A DNA stretch of 64,000 nucleotides from Neonectria sp. B-13 (GCA_002682825.1 NOKP01000001.1:4529296-4593295); one strand, 5' to 3'. Numbered from the stretch's first letter, positions 46,037 to 58,395 are shown. Program-made: numbers and translations. Notes: generated by a model not told the origin, from the letters alone.

Positions 46037-48070
46037 AGGAGTCCCTGAAGTTGCAATCACTGAACGAGTCGAGTTCTGGGCCTGAGCAATGAGACTGGTA
46101 GCGCCCCTCAAGGCGCTTACTGCTCGTCTTGTCATATGTACGGCAAACGTTGTGATAACTCACGCATTGCTTGCTATCTACAAGGTTGACAGGATCAAGA
46201 TAGGGCGGATGACAACTCAGAGGGCGGGCTTGTCACACAACAAGACGATCAAACGGCAACAACATATGCCTATCAAGGGGGAGATGCCTTGGGCATAATC
46301 GCGAGTCTAGTCCCGGGGCCTGCGGACGGTATTGCTGACTACTAGAGGCTGGCACGGCCCAAGCTGGGGCATGAAATCGAGGTAGTGTTTCATCTCGATC
46401 TCGAAATTCAGGAGGGGTTGTCATCAAAACAACATGGCATATTTGCGATTCAGTAGATCGCACAAGGAAAAGAAAAGAACTCGGGCAAATTCAGCAGGCA
46501 GAATCTCATCAATGCATTGCGTCCATCTGTCTGGACGCTCGGGTCGACGTGTTGAGTGAGCTCGACCAAACCACATAGAGATTGTTTTACCTACCTACTC
46601 AAAAGCGGTGGCAAGCTGAGAGAACGAGATCGATGTATGAGATAGCCGCCAAACAATTCACATATACCCGGCACCATCCTCCCAGAAACTCCTCAAGCTT
46701 GGCTCAGGTCTAGTACGGCAGCTCCTTGCCGTCCCACCGTCCACCGTTCACCATCCAGCATTGGCACCTTCACGACGCGGTGTGTATTAGGCCGAGGCTC
46801 TGATTATTGGTAGACAGGGATGAGTTGAGACGAAAAGCCACAGTGCCATGGCGTTTCGAGTTCGGAATCACCAGCCCCGTTGATGCGACACTGAGGCAGG
46901 TTGGCGCAGGCTTCCTCATGGCCTATCATGCACCCATGCGCTGTGACGGAGCAATGCTCGTGGACCTTGACTCCAAGGAGCTGTCGACATGCGACGTCAC
47001 AGCTAGCCGATACGACACAGCTACCCAAAACTCCAAGCTCTCCGCACCCACGGCGAGTCGTGTCTTCGATCTAGGCCTAGGCCATGCCGCTTTAGCGCCA
47101 AAGAGGGGAGCGTGCCCAAACTTGGAACGACAGGCCTTGCTTCAAGTGGGAGGCAAGATGCAGATATGCACACGATCTGTCTCCGACCGTATTTCACAAG
47201 GCGTTCCGTCGTGGCAACGCCGACGGTACCGTTTTTGAACCCAGGTTCTGAGTGAATGCGCCCAGCAACGAAGGGAAGCCCTGTCTGTCCATTCTTTTTT
47301 TTTCCTTCCCCGGTAGATAGCTCCGATCTCTCTGGGTCTCTAATGAGATGCCTCGGAAATTAAGAGGATGCCAAAACCGACCACATCAGTTACTCTCGGA
47401 TACAGAGACAGAGAAGTCCATAACGGGTACTTAGCTGTACATGGATGTTCTTTGATATAGGTATAGATAAGTACGTAGTAGGAAGAGGGCGAAATGCGTC
47501 GCTTAACCGCGGTGTAGGATTCGTTCAAAGGGGTCACGTGGGAACGCGGGAACGCGATTTATGCAGACCCTGAGTGTTGTCACTCGCAGTCCCACCAGTT
47601 TTGCTTATCTCACAGTCTAAACGACAAAGGCCATGCGGGCGTACGGATACAAACTAAACGTCGTCGTCACTGCAGAGTACGAGTACGTTGCTGCTGTGCA
47701 GTCAGTTACAGGTAAAGAGGAGGCAAGAAGGGGGGCAAGACGAGAGAAGCGCTGATGCAAAGACGTTTCAGGGACTGTTCAGCCTTTTGGGGCGTCCCCA
47801 TTATTCCCACCGTTTTCACAGCCCGTGGCTTTTTTTTCTTGCATAAAAAGGCAGCAAATTGTCGAACTTGTCAAGCCTCCTGGCCAGGGCAGCAAGCGAC
47901 GCTAAGCCGGATTGACCCCCCTGCGACGTCGAAAAGCCGTTGCAAAAGCGTGGAGCCGAGCGGATGGGTGGCTCCCCGACATTGCAACCCCGGCGGGCAG
48001 CGGTGCTGGCGGCGCCTAGAGCAGATTTCACACGGAAGGGATCCATGGCCATGCAGCATACAGCATGCTG

Positions 48071-48140
48071 TAAGACGGGGAAGGGAAGAGACGGGGAAGG
48101 GAAGAGACGGGAAGGGAGGGAAGGGAGAGACGGGGAGACG
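48071..48140. repeat. purine-rich GGGG/GGG tract repeats
   Basis: About 70 bases, nearly all purine, with repeated GACGGGGAAGGGAAGA units and at least eight runs of three or more G. Candidate G-quadruplex or triplex-forming DNA. Confidence 0.8.
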
Positions 48141-48255
48141 AAGGCGTCGTCTCTCGTTTCTCGTCTCTAACACGGGATCGACAGGAGCAAGAAGGGAGAG
48201 CAACATGACAGGCAAGGCTACCACTTACAGGTGGTTACAACAGTCACAGGTTACA

Positions 48256-48290
48256 GACTACGGACTACGGACTACGGACTACAGACTACG
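48256..48290. repeat. five tandem GACTACG heptamers
   Basis: Units 48256-48262, 48263-48269, 48270-48276, 48277-48283 (variant ending A) and 48284-48290, read directly. Confidence 0.9.
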
Positions 48291-50171
48291 GGTTCCCAAT
48301 GGAAAGTATTAAAAAGCCATTCCCCCATCGCACACAGAGAACAGGAACCAGTTGCCGGTACATCTCACCACCCACTCTTTCTTTCATCCCTCATTTTCTG
48401 CGTCTTCTTTCACCCCCACTCTCCCGCTTTGGACTTAGGGGACAGAGCAGAGACGAGACGAGGACAACCACATCATCGGCAAAGCCGCGCGAAAGAGAGC
48501 TCTGGGAGTTTTTCTTTTCCTCTGCAACGGAACCGACACAGCAAATTGCGTTGCCCTATTGTTTCTCGTCTTTTGACCTGCCTCATTTTATTACTTCTTT
48601 TATTACTTTTACTTCTTCTTATTCTTCTACCGGCTGCTTCTCCTGGGGTTAAGTCAGTCGTTTTCCCCGTTTTAATCACTTGTTATAATTTCTTCTTCAC
48701 CCACCCACCAACCTACCTACCTTGCCTACCCGTGCCTATTTACGGAACGCATCGATTTTCTGTGTCTTTCTGCGCTGGTCGTTGGAAAGGTGGTTGCGTC
48801 TTTTCATCTTGCATCCTGCAGGCTGCATCAAGTGTGTTGCGTTACGTCGCATCCCTCGAACCCTTGTCTGCATCTGCATCCGCATCCGTTGGATTTGGGA
48901 TCCATCCTTGATTCTTCCTCTCGAATCCAAGATTCTTCTCTCTCTCCCCCCCCTGCGGACTCGCTTCCATCTTTGGGCTTGTACATCCGTCCCCCAGGTT
49001 CAGCACGGACAAGGGGCAGCGCCATCCGCCATCCGACCCCCCGGAATTAAGCGACATTTGGACAACAACCAACAACCAACAGCCAGAACCGTCATTCAGC
49101 CGCCCGCACTTCTGCAAGCCAGCGAACCAACGGCTTCTTTCATCAAGACTACTGAAGCCTTCCCGCTGCGTGCTAAGATAACTGCATCCGGGAGAATCAT
49201 CGCCTTGCAGTGGTTATTTGCTGGTGCCGTCATCCACGTGCACTGTGACGCTGCGGCTTGATCCCTCTCATCACAGCGGCCACCAATCGCGGCCAATCCC
49301 TCCCGCTCGGCTCGGCTCACACCCACCAACAAGTGACCCAAGCCCATCGAATCGACCATCTTTTGTGTGTGTGCGTGTGTGAACGCAGTAGAAAAGAAGG
49401 GTTAACGAGATTCGACATCGCTTCAAGGCAACAAGACAAAGTAACGGTGAGTCGACAGCCCAGCCCAATTGGAAGCCCCGCCGGTGCCGAGAGGGAGAGT
49501 CGGGGTAATTATTTCGGGGAACATTAACTAACGTGCCCGTGTGGGAAAAGACCAGGTGATTGATTCATCGGTACCACTTATCACAGTTCACTGTCACGGT
49601 ACTGTCACGGTACTAACACGCCGTACCTCCTATCTCCTTTGGCCTCCGAGGAACCACGGACACAGAGGGAGATAGCGGAGAAACCGAGTCTCACGTCTTG
49701 TCGGTCTCTGATTTTGTGTGTGTGAGAGAGAGAGATAGGTGCAATTCGTCAGCAAAAAGGCAACACAGCATAACGCAACGCAACCACAACTACAGGCTAA
49801 AACAAAAACGCCTAGCCCGACCCTACCCTACCAAAAAGCCTCCACTTTCTGCGAGAGTGGGATTGATCGATTGCAGCAGCTTACGGACACTTTGCTTTGA
49901 CTGCGTGGCAAACTGTATTTCGGTTAAGGTGCTCCGCAGGGGACTCCGCCATTAGTAGGGACATCGGAGCGGACTTTACGGATACAGGAGCAACAAGACA
50001 CACGACACGGAAAAGCCAGCCCAACCTCTGTGTCTCTGCCCGTTCTGTTCTGTGTGTGTGTGTGTACCCTCCAGTACTACCCGGAGGTGTCCAGTATCCA
50101 CCCCCAATTTGTTTTCCCACTGTCTTTCAGTGTGTGTCTACCTACCACCGAAAAAGAAAAGCCCCCGGCGC

Positions 50172-52955
50172 ATGATGGAAGGCATGCCATCCATCGCGGG
50201 AAATATGACAGGCGTGCTTCGCGCCTCGTCGCCCACGGCACTCCACCCGACTCTTGGCAGCCCGCGGCGGGACCGTGAGGGTTCTCCTCTTTCTATTAAG
50301 AGCGCACTGGTCGCTGCTCGCGAGGAGGAGAGGGAGGAAGTAGTGGACCTACCGGCGACAGCAGCTACAACGGATACTGCCACTACTACTCCTGCTACTA
50401 CTACTACTACTACTAGTACTACGTCCTCTTCTTCTTCTCTGTTGACAACAGCAACTGATAACAAAACCACAACCACCGCCAACAAAAACGACCCCAACGA
50501 CACCACCACCGCTACCAGCTCTACTAGCCCCAGCTCCAGCTCCAACTCCCACTCCCAAGATAACGCCGCCGTCGTGGTCGGCAACATCAACAACTCGTCG
50601 ACACCCCCCGATCCCGACCTGCCCCCGTCGGCTACTTTCTCGGTGGTGGCGGCCACAGAGGATGCGATTGATCCGATCCCGGGTCTTCCTTTGAGACGTT
50701 CCGCGTCCACTGCTGAAGCTTCTTTCGGTGGATCCTCGCCGTCGTTGCTGGTATCCCCATCTATTCCTCCCGCGACTCCGCTGGAAGCTCCGGCTTCAGT
50801 GGGCTCTTCCCCTGGTCGCTTCCAGTCGTCGTCTTCCCTCTCTGTAATCACCCCTTCCTCTTCTTCCTCGTCGGGGTCTGAGACTGCGATTACGACTACG
50901 ACTTTGGCCTCTTCCTCTCCCCCTTCTTTCCCTGTCTCTGCCTCTGCCTCTGCCCTCGCCTCCGCTTCTGCTAGCTTCCATCAACAACAAGGCCATCGTC
51001 GCAACACCCCCTCTCGCGATTCGATCCCTCGGCAGACGGTCATCAAGGCCCTAGCCTCGGTAGCCCGACAACGCAAGCCCGACGCACTGTCGCTCGTTGC
51101 TCCGTCTCACTCTAGTTCGCACTCGCACTCGCGGGCTGCCGGTTCCTCTCACGCCCGGACTGGCTCTCAGTCGCGATCCCTTTCGCTCCTCTACGGCATG
51201 TATTCCGCCCAGGCCGGGGACGGCGAGTCCCTTTCCGAGTCTCTCTCCGAGGCCCTGTCCGAGTCCCGGTCGTCAACTACCGGTGCCGCCGCTGCATCTC
51301 CGTCTCTCAGTACCAGCACCAACCAAGCCAGTACCGGTACCGGTACCGGCACTGGTACATCGACCTCCGCTTCCGCCGCCGACCCCTCGTCGCAGACCCT
51401 GACGGATGCCCTGAACGACATTGCCAAGTCCCGCATGGCCCCCACGCCGCCGACTCCCAGGACCGCCACACACATGCCGACTCCAACTACCGCCGTCCTC
51501 TCAGCCGCCCCGGCCAACAACTCCAACTCCAACATCGCCTCGCCCGCAGCAGCCAACGCCAACGCCAACGCCAACACTGACTCTTCCACCACCCCCAACG
51601 CCGCTGCGTTCTCTGCTGCCGCCGCTGCCGCTACGCCCACTCCTGCCACGGCCCTCTTCCCACCGTCCCTCCAGTCGCCGTGCTTCTATCACGAGCGCTT
51701 CGCTGACGCCGTCGACATCGGCAAGGTCCTCGAGGAAATCAAGAACGATGTCTCCATGTCGCACTCGCGCCTCGTCGCCACCGCCACCGGTGTCCGCGAG
51801 GTCTCCAAGCAGCTCCAGCGCCGCCCTGTCAAGCGCGCCGTCCGCAACATCATGATCGTCACAAAGGCCCGCGACAACCAGCTCGTCTACCTCACCCGCG
51901 AGCTCGCCTCGTGGCTCCTGCGCACCCCGCGCTACGGCTCCGACCTCGGCGTCAACGTCTACGTCGACGCCAAGCTGCGCGGCTCCCGGCGCTTCGACGC
52001 CCCCGCCATCCTTGCCGAGAACCCGCGCTTCCAGCACATGCTCAAGTACTGGACCCCGGACCTCTGCTGGAGCCAGCCCGAGAAGTTCGACCTCGTCCTC
52101 ACCCTCGGCGGCGACGGCACCGTCCTCTTCACCTCGTGGCTCTTCCAGCGCATCGTGCCCCCCGTTCTGTCCTTCAGCCTCGGCAGCCTCGGCTTCATGA
52201 CCACCTTCGAGTTCGAAAAGTACAAGGAGCACCTCAACCGCGTCATGGGCGACGACGGCATGAAGATCAACCTGCGTATGCGCTTCACCTGCACCGTCTA
52301 CCGCGGCGGGCTCCTCGGCGGGCCCACCCTCGAGGAGGGCGAACAGTTCGAGGTGCTCAACGAGCTCGTCATCGACCGCGGCCCCTCGCCCTACGTCTCC
52401 AACCTCGAGCTCTACGGCGACGACGAGCTGCTCACCGTCGTCCAGGCCGACGGCTGCATCTTCTCCACCCCGACCGGCTCCACGGCCTACTCGCTCTCCG
52501 CCGGCGGCGCCCTCGTCCACCCGGACATCCCCGCCATCCTCCTGACGCCCATCTGCCCGCACACCTTGTCCTTCCGGCCCATGGTCCTGTCCGACACCAT
52601 GGCCCTGCGCGTCACCATCCCCCGCAACTCGCGCGCAACCGCCTACTGTGCCTTCGACGGCAAGGGCCGCCTCGAGCTGCGCCAGGGCGACCACGTCACC
52701 ATCACCGCCTCCCAGTATCCCTTCCCCACCGTCACCCGCACCGACACGGAGTGGTTCGACAGCGTCAGTCGCACCCTCCGCTGGAACGTCCGCGCCGCCG
52801 CCCAGAAGCCCTTCGATGCCGACGCGGCGTCCCCCGACGACGACCGGGAGGACCTGAGCTGGGACATTGATACCGACAGCGCCTTCTACGGGAGCGAGGA
52901 GGGCAGTGTCAGCGCGAGCCCCATCCGCCGCCAGATGAGTCTGCTGGGTTTGTAA
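50172..52955 (+). CDS. NAD(+) kinase (Utr1/Pos5 family) with long low-complexity N-terminus
   Basis: Single exon, 927 residues from the ATG at 50172, chosen because the upstream in-frame extension is repeat-like. Residues about 60-530 are Ser/Thr/Ala/Pro/Asn-rich and microsatellite-coded (runs of ACT/ACC threonine codons, SESLSESLSEALSESRS, TGTGTGTGT). The catalytic domain is at about 540-890: DNQLVYLTRELASWLL, the nucleotide-binding LTLGGDGTVLFTSWLFQ with GGDG at about 645-648, PVLSFSLGSLGFMTTFEFEK, NELVIDRGPSPYVSNLELY, and the second signature DGCIFSTPTGSTAYSLSAGG. The enzyme phosphorylates NAD+ (some also NADH) to make NADP(H). No mitochondrial presequence is evident, so a cytosolic Utr1-like role is more likely than Pos5. 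The C-terminus is acidic. Fungal NAD kinases are often about 500-650 residues, so this arm is unusually long. Confidence 0.93.
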   Translation: MMEGMPSIAGNMTGVLRASSPTALHPTLGSPRRDREGSPLSIKSALVAAREEEREEVVDLPATAATTDTATTTPATTTTTTSTTSSSSSLLTTATDNKTTTTANKNDPNDTTTATSSTSPSSSSNSHSQDNAAVVVGNINNSSTPPDPDLPPSATFSVVAATEDAIDPIPGLPLRRSASTAEASFGGSSPSLLVSPSIPPATPLEAPASVGSSPGRFQSSSSLSVITPSSSSSSGSETAITTTTLASSSPPSFPVSASASALASASASFHQQQGHRRNTPSRDSIPRQTVIKALASVARQRKPDALSLVAPSHSSSHSHSRAAGSSHARTGSQSRSLSLLYGMYSAQAGDGESLSESLSEALSESRSSTTGAAAASPSLSTSTNQASTGTGTGTGTSTSASAADPSSQTLTDALNDIAKSRMAPTPPTPRTATHMPTPTTAVLSAAPANNSNSNIASPAAANANANANTDSSTTPNAAAFSAAAAAATPTPATALFPPSLQSPCFYHERFADAVDIGKVLEEIKNDVSMSHSRLVATATGVREVSKQLQRRPVKRAVRNIMIVTKARDNQLVYLTRELASWLLRTPRYGSDLGVNVYVDAKLRGSRRFDAPAILAENPRFQHMLKYWTPDLCWSQPEKFDLVLTLGGDGTVLFTSWLFQRIVPPVLSFSLGSLGFMTTFEFEKYKEHLNRVMGDDGMKINLRMRFTCTVYRGGLLGGPTLEEGEQFEVLNELVIDRGPSPYVSNLELYGDDELLTVVQADGCIFSTPTGSTAYSLSAGGALVHPDIPAILLTPICPHTLSFRPMVLSDTMALRVTIPRNSRATAYCAFDGKGRLELRQGDHVTITASQYPFPTVTRTDTEWFDSVSRTLRWNVRAAAQKPFDADAASPDDDREDLSWDIDTDSAFYGSEEGSVSASPIRRQMSLLGL

Positions 52956-53869
52956 AGGGGGAGGTTAATTGGTCAATAGTTAGCGGGCCGTCTTTCATGA
53001 CGTTGAAGCGCTGTTTCCGTCGGTCTTTGTTTCCTTTCTTTTTAAAGTGCTGCGCACGGAGTTCTTGGTGTTACTGGATGATGAAGGTTTTATTTTGTCT
53101 CGTCAACCGGACTGGGCTTTCGCGGACGGCAACGGGTGTATCTGTGGCTCTAGATTCCACGATGCGGGTAAGAGAAGGGAGGGTTTTACACGGGTTCTCG
53201 TCAGACATACACACTCATACAGACACGCATGCATACAGACACGCATGCAACCTTGCTGCGTTTCCTCATAGATAGACCAATTTGGGCCAGGCATGGTGGA
53301 CAGCCACCTGCTTCCCCATTTTCCTCAATGCAAGACATAGACGGATCTGCTCTTGCATTCCTTCTGCTGTGGATGAGACACAAAGTTCGCCCGTTCCTGT
53401 CTCAAGTGAATCACTCGTCACCCCTCACAACGTCATGTCGACCGACACATGCCACAGACAATAAACAGACACGTCAGTCGATCACTTCACTGCAGACAAA
53501 TGTGAGGTGCTGGTTTTGGCTCGTAACAATCTTTCGTTTCCACGCCAGAAGCCGAGTCTAGCTGTTCCAGCTCAAACATTCTCGGTCGGACAGATATATC
53601 TACATTGAATCCAACATGTCCATGTTGCCCCCATCCCCGTTCAACCCAAATGATAAAACACCGTACTGTAACCTCAAAAGCAGTAAAATAACAGGTCGTT
53701 CCAAATGCAGCAAAAAAAAACACATTTTGTTCCCAAGTATGGGTATACACAGAAACCTCCATAATGAAACTCGTCATTGGAGGCTTTCCCTCACGAAATT
53801 CGTTCCAGCGGCTAAGACCGGCGAGACACCGTCTGCACCACGTGGTTGGTTGGTCATGACGCCCGGCAT
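52956..53869. other. convergent intergenic region
   Basis: About 0.9 kb between the convergent NAD kinase and homeobox genes. Contains ACACACTCATACAGACACGCATG-like short repeats (53205-53250). No supported gene. Confidence 0.5.
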
Positions 53870-55885
53870 TCATCGCCACGCACCCTGGCTCAGGGATAGC
53901 AACCCGGCCACACAATCCATGTCGGGCTTCTTGCTGGGGCTCACTTCACCACCTCGCATAAATCTCTGAACGTCATCCTCACGAGGGACAGCAGGGCGTT
54001 TGACCGCATCCTCAAAAATCTCAACGCCTTCCTTGACCAAGCTGCGATGCCGGGCGGGAGCCGTGTTGGACCGATTTCCAAGTATATTCGGACCCCTGTG
54101 CTCCTGAAGTACTCGGCCGAGTCGCCGGGGGTTCAGAGCCTTCGGTGGTGCGGGTGGTAGCGGTCTTCGGCGGTGGGACTCCATCGCGTTTCCGTCCTCA
54201 TCCGGGCTCCAGTTCTCCTTGTCCGAGTCCCCCGAAGGCGAAACGAGCATTGACACCTTCACTTTGCCATATTCCTTCTCAGGCTTATCGGCTTCCTCTG
54301 CGTCCATCTCCAGCCGAGCGATGCTAGAACCGCTGCGGTTCAGCTTGACCTTTTTTGCCGAGTGAGGCCGTTGAGGCTTCGAGGTGGGCGCGTTACGCTT
54401 GCCGCTGCTTGGCTGGAGGACTCCACTGGACGATCTGAGGAGGCTAATAGCCGCAATTGCTGAACCGTTTGACTCGTGTTCTGCCTGAGCCGTGAGCTCG
54501 TCGCGTTTCTCTGCATCTGCACAAGATTCCCAGGCATGCACGTCACGAGAACGGCCACGCATCAACCGTGGGGGCAGCGAGTTTGTGAGGGTTGAGATGG
54601 GGGGCAGGGTGATGCTTGGAAGAGCACTGTGGCTCCGCTGGAGACTTCGTTGGCGTACATGAGGTAGAGTTGGGGTGGTGGAGGACGGTCTTGATGGGGC
54701 GTTACGAGTGGGAGACATTTGGTTGGAGACGAGTTCCGCCTTTCCTTCCAGGGACAGTGACAGGCGGACTTTAGACTGGCTTGAGGGTTGGGATGGTTCA
54801 GAGGAGCACGAAGACGGGGGAAAGGGTTCGAGCCTGCATAGGAGTTAGTCTGTATTCCGATATTCCAACAGAACAAAACATACTTGAAAGAGTCGTCACC
54901 ACCACGTCCAATGGTGGACGGCGTGGAGAAGGAGCTGCCAAGATTCCACCTATTTGCTAGGTATCCAACAGAGCTAGACATGGAACCGGATAGCGTGTGG
55001 GGACCGTCGTGGGATTCGTGGGACGGGGAGGGGTCGTCGTGCTTGGGGGTCACATCGGGGTAGGAGCGTGGGATGCCCTCTTGGCTCGCAGGTAGGGGCG
55101 TGCTGAAGATGATATCTGAGTGAGACCGTGAAATCGAAGGAGTCTGGGCAAGCGGTCGGGGAGATGCAGTGGTGGGATCCGTGATTCGAGAACTGGCGGG
55201 GTCAGACGCCGGGAACGTCTTTTCGGGTTTGCTGGGTGTACGGTTCGTGATTGGATCCGACGTAATGACGTGCATGCCTCCATATCTGAGAGCAGCAATC
55301 TCCTGTGCGGATAGAGGACGCGATTTTCGTCGGTCGTTCTGTCGTCGGTTTTGGAACCAGATCTGGAAGGGCATGTATTAGTCGATGGATGTTTCCCAGG
55401 CATTAGATGAGACGCGTTGCGATGCACCAGGTTGAGGTGGACGCGGGCAGAGGTAGGCATCAAATCCAATGCGTTCGTAGAGTGGATGTGGGCTCCGGCG
55501 TACCTGAACTTCCTTCTCATTTAATGAGACGCGCTGCACTATCTCGAGACGCGCTTGCTTGTCGGGTTTGGGGTTGTTGCTGTATGCCTCTTCGAGAATC
55601 ATCTTGTCCTTCGCCCTGTACAGTCCAATTGGTACAGCATTAGCTCATCTGAGGCTATCGGAACGGCATCGCGCCTAAAGGAATGGCGGCATCAACATAC
55701 GCAGTCCGCTTTCGCTTGCCCTTGGGGTGCTTCTCGGTCTCTGAAGACGGGCGAGTGTTGTGAGCAGCACTGGCAAGCGGGGGGAGGGTCTGGGGCGTGA
55801 AGGATTCGTCATGGCGGCCAGCGGAGGAGCTCGCGTGTTGGTCCGGCGAGGCGGCGAAGGAGGCGATGGGGGAGGTGTCGGCCAT
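53870..55885 (-). CDS. homeobox transcription factor, YOX1/YHP1-like
   Basis: Exons 55885-55701, 55615-55504, 55362-54884 and 54833-53870 (1740 nt, 579 residues). The homeodomain spans about 56-115: GKRKRTAAKDKMILEEAY, NPKPDKQARLEIVQRVSLNE, KEVQIWFQNRRQNDRRKSRP with the invariant WFQNRR at about 101-106; it is split by two introns exactly at residues 61/62 and after VQ. The remainder is Ser/Pro-rich and disordered, with SP/TP sites, as expected of a regulated factor; segments such as KENWSPDEDGNAMESHRRRP and DMDCVAGLLSLSQGAWR mark the C-terminus. In yeasts Yox1/Yhp1 repress early cell-cycle genes, while filamentous fungal homologues affect conidiation; which applies here is inference. Confidence 0.9.
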
Positions 55886-58395
55886 GGCGCGGGAGGGAGG
55901 CGGAAGATGGAGATGGCCTTATGAGACGACGAGAGGCATTACTGAGGGGCGGTCAAGATGGGCGAGGACGTCGAGCGGAGGAGAGTAGAGGACGAGGAGG
56001 GAAGAGGGTAAGCAGCGCGGTGAAGGAGGCGAGAAGGCGGAAGAGGCGAGAAAGATGAAGAGCAAAAGAAAGAGGTCGTCGTGTTGAAGAAGTCGTGGTG
56101 CAACTGGCGACGTGTGGGCGTTGGGCGTGTGAGGTACGTGAGCGTGGGTGTGGGCGTGGACGTGGGACCGCGGAGAGGAGGAATGGATGCCAAATGGGCA
56201 AGTGCTAAAACGAGGCGGCCCAGGCCCCATCGTCCCTTCCCTTTTTCCCTTTCCCCCCTCCTGGCCCTTCCCGCCGCCTTGCTCCTCCGCGTTTTTTGCC
56301 CAGTTTCTGACCAATGGCGCCGCGACCCTACAGTACCCATATCCCAATCGGGAAACCATGTCAACACGCGTTGCACGTGCCCCCCTGTCTTTGTATATCG
56401 CCCGCCTCTCCACTCTACAAAACACATACAAAACTGCATGCGGATGGACGAATAGCGATTCCATACGTACAGACGAAGTGCGTCCCAGCCTCCCGACTAT
56501 TCACAGCGCCCTCTCTTCTCGTCTCCCGTCTCGTTCGCTTGCGCTGACCGCCTTCCCGACCTTCTTTATGGGTCCTTTGAATGGCCTCTCTCTCTTCTCC
56601 TCGTTGAGGCCTAATGCCCATTTGCGTCCCAGCCATGCTATTCCCGTGCGGTGCGGCAGCTCAGGTTACGTCGCGGTTTCAATATTTGCCCTGATGCTCC
56701 GTTTATTTTGGTCCCGATACGAGATTTGCCTCGACCCATGTTTTTTTTTTTGGGCTTCTTTGACAGATGCATCTCCCCCCCGCAACCGACCAAGAGGGAC
56801 GCGCTCCCTCACGCGCGCGTGCAGTCTGTGTGCCAGTCTCCAATGTGGTCAATTACTTTCTTTTGATGCGTTAAATGGATTGATGCCCTTCCCAGCCCCC
56901 GGTCCTTCCCGTCGACTTGCCCCGTCCGTATGCCGTTGCGCTGAGACTGCTCCAATGACGGGCCGCCGTTGCAGGCCATTCTCGCATCTCGTTAATGCTC
57001 GGGATTCTTGACCCGCCGATGTTGATGCCGGAGAGGGCAAAAACAATAACAACAACACACACACTGTCCACTCATGTCCTTCCATCGCCATCCTTCGACT
57101 CTTCCATTCCCCCTCCGCCCCACGCTGAGTGAACGGTTTGATGATCCCTGAGCCATCTCATGGCCATGTTCGCGACCCCTGCTTCATTAAGTGGCTGCAT
57201 GCGCCAGCGTCAGGGGTGTTCTGCGCGCCATCCATCCCATTTAACTAAATCACGACGCCAAGTCTAATCTCATTAATTCGACCCTCGACCCATCCCTGCC
57301 ATCGTGGTCCTTGCCATCTACCTTTGACGAGTCGCGTTCCAGGATCGGGGTACATGGTTACATGGGAATCAGATATCTACGGTACGTGCAGCTGAGAGAC
57401 GAAGCCGCCGCGCATGGACCGCCAATCATCTCGGAGGCTGAGACGGTCGTCCGAGGATGGCAACATCGTCATCTCGGTGACTTAGCTACTGGATGTAGAA
57501 GATCAAAAGTGAATTGGTGCGGAGTCTGTCCAGTGGGGGGAAACCCAGAAGTCCAAGTCAGGTCACTCAAAAGAAGCACAAACTGCGACCGCGGATCCGT
57601 GGTGCCGTGACCGCGAACCGGCATATGTATGTGCATGTGAGTTTTGGAATTTTGGTAGTTGGGACGTGTGTAGGGTAGCTGCACCAACCAAATGTCAATA
57701 ACATGGAATCGTCGAGTGATATTGTTTTGCCAATACAGTTATTCACTATGATGTCATTTCCATACCACTTGTCGTCTCTAGATCACTGAAAAGCCGACAA
57801 ACGGATTTGCGTTACACGTAGTACGAGTTGAAACCTGCCCAACCAAAGACCGTAACTCCAGACTACTAATTGCAGTTGTCTCGGTAAGTTGCGAACGTCA
57901 ACTGGAACATCCCAAACCACATAATCAAGACTCTAAGATGAGCATTCCTGGAAACAACACCAAGCCCGGAATGGGACACCGTGACACCCGCCAATCTAGG
58001 CCTATCAAGAACCAGAACATTGACTGTCGCCATGAACAACATTCAACTTGTAACAGGACTACCATCATCATTGGAGGCAATTGTATATGAAGGAAAACGT
58101 CTTAGCCAAGCCACGCAAACTTGGCCGTGGTGTCGTTTTTGAAGGACATCTAGCTAACTAAAGAGGCCACTGCTCTGTACAGTGGCACCACCCCTTCTAC
58201 CTCAAGTGAGGGATGACGGCCGTCTTTTGTGCCGTTCACAATCACGCTACTGTAAACCCCAAGACTTTCGTCCTGTATCTCATAAATGGTCATTCCGGCT
58301 GCCTATGTGCCATCCTCAAATACTTCCCACGTCCCATTCCGCTGGGAGCATGGAGTATCCTCCTCAACAAAGTTTCCCGTGACCGCGCGAGTCAT
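55886..58395. other. 2.5 kb gene-free stretch upstream of the homeobox gene
   Basis: Contains the promoter and likely long leader of the minus-strand homeobox gene (55886 onward) and the 3' untranslated region of Ran (up to 58395). Sequence near 56080-56300 is rich in GTGGGCGTG and CCCTTCCC words on the plus strand. A 287-codon plus-strand frame (56148-57011) has no domain, signal or splice support and was not called. Confidence 0.5.

Larger units (their letters stand above)
46037..50171. other. 4.1 kb gene-free stretch and probable long leader of the NAD kinase gene
   Basis: No supported gene on either strand. Features visible: a purine-rich G-tract region (48071-48140), a 7-base tandem repeat (48256-48290), a pyrimidine-rich segment with TTATTACTTCTTTT-like runs (about 48580-48640), a TGTG-rich run near 49360-49380, and duplicated CTGTCACGGTA units near 49590-49612. 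The last ~1 kb before 50172 is pyrimidine- and CA-rich, typical of long fungal leaders; a GGTGAGTC donor-like site at 49446 could mark a leader intron. A longer in-frame start at 50052 exists, but the translated extension is cysteine/valine-rich repeat sequence and is unlikely to be used. Confidence 0.5.

Noticed and set aside
48231..48911. 226-codon plus-strand frame
   Set aside because: It begins in the tandem heptamer array and continues through poly-leucine-like pyrimidine runs; not a protein gene.
51501..52694. 397-codon minus-strand and 319-codon plus-strand (51911-52870) frames over the NAD kinase catalytic region
   Set aside because: Alternate-frame shadows of a GC-rich coding exon with compositionally biased translations (Ala/Glu/Val or Arg/Pro/His-rich) and no domain.
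56148..57011. 287-codon plus-strand frame upstream of the homeobox gene
   Set aside because: No ATG at its start, no recognisable domain, and composition of a pyrimidine-rich leader; better explained as promoter DNA of the minus-strand gene.
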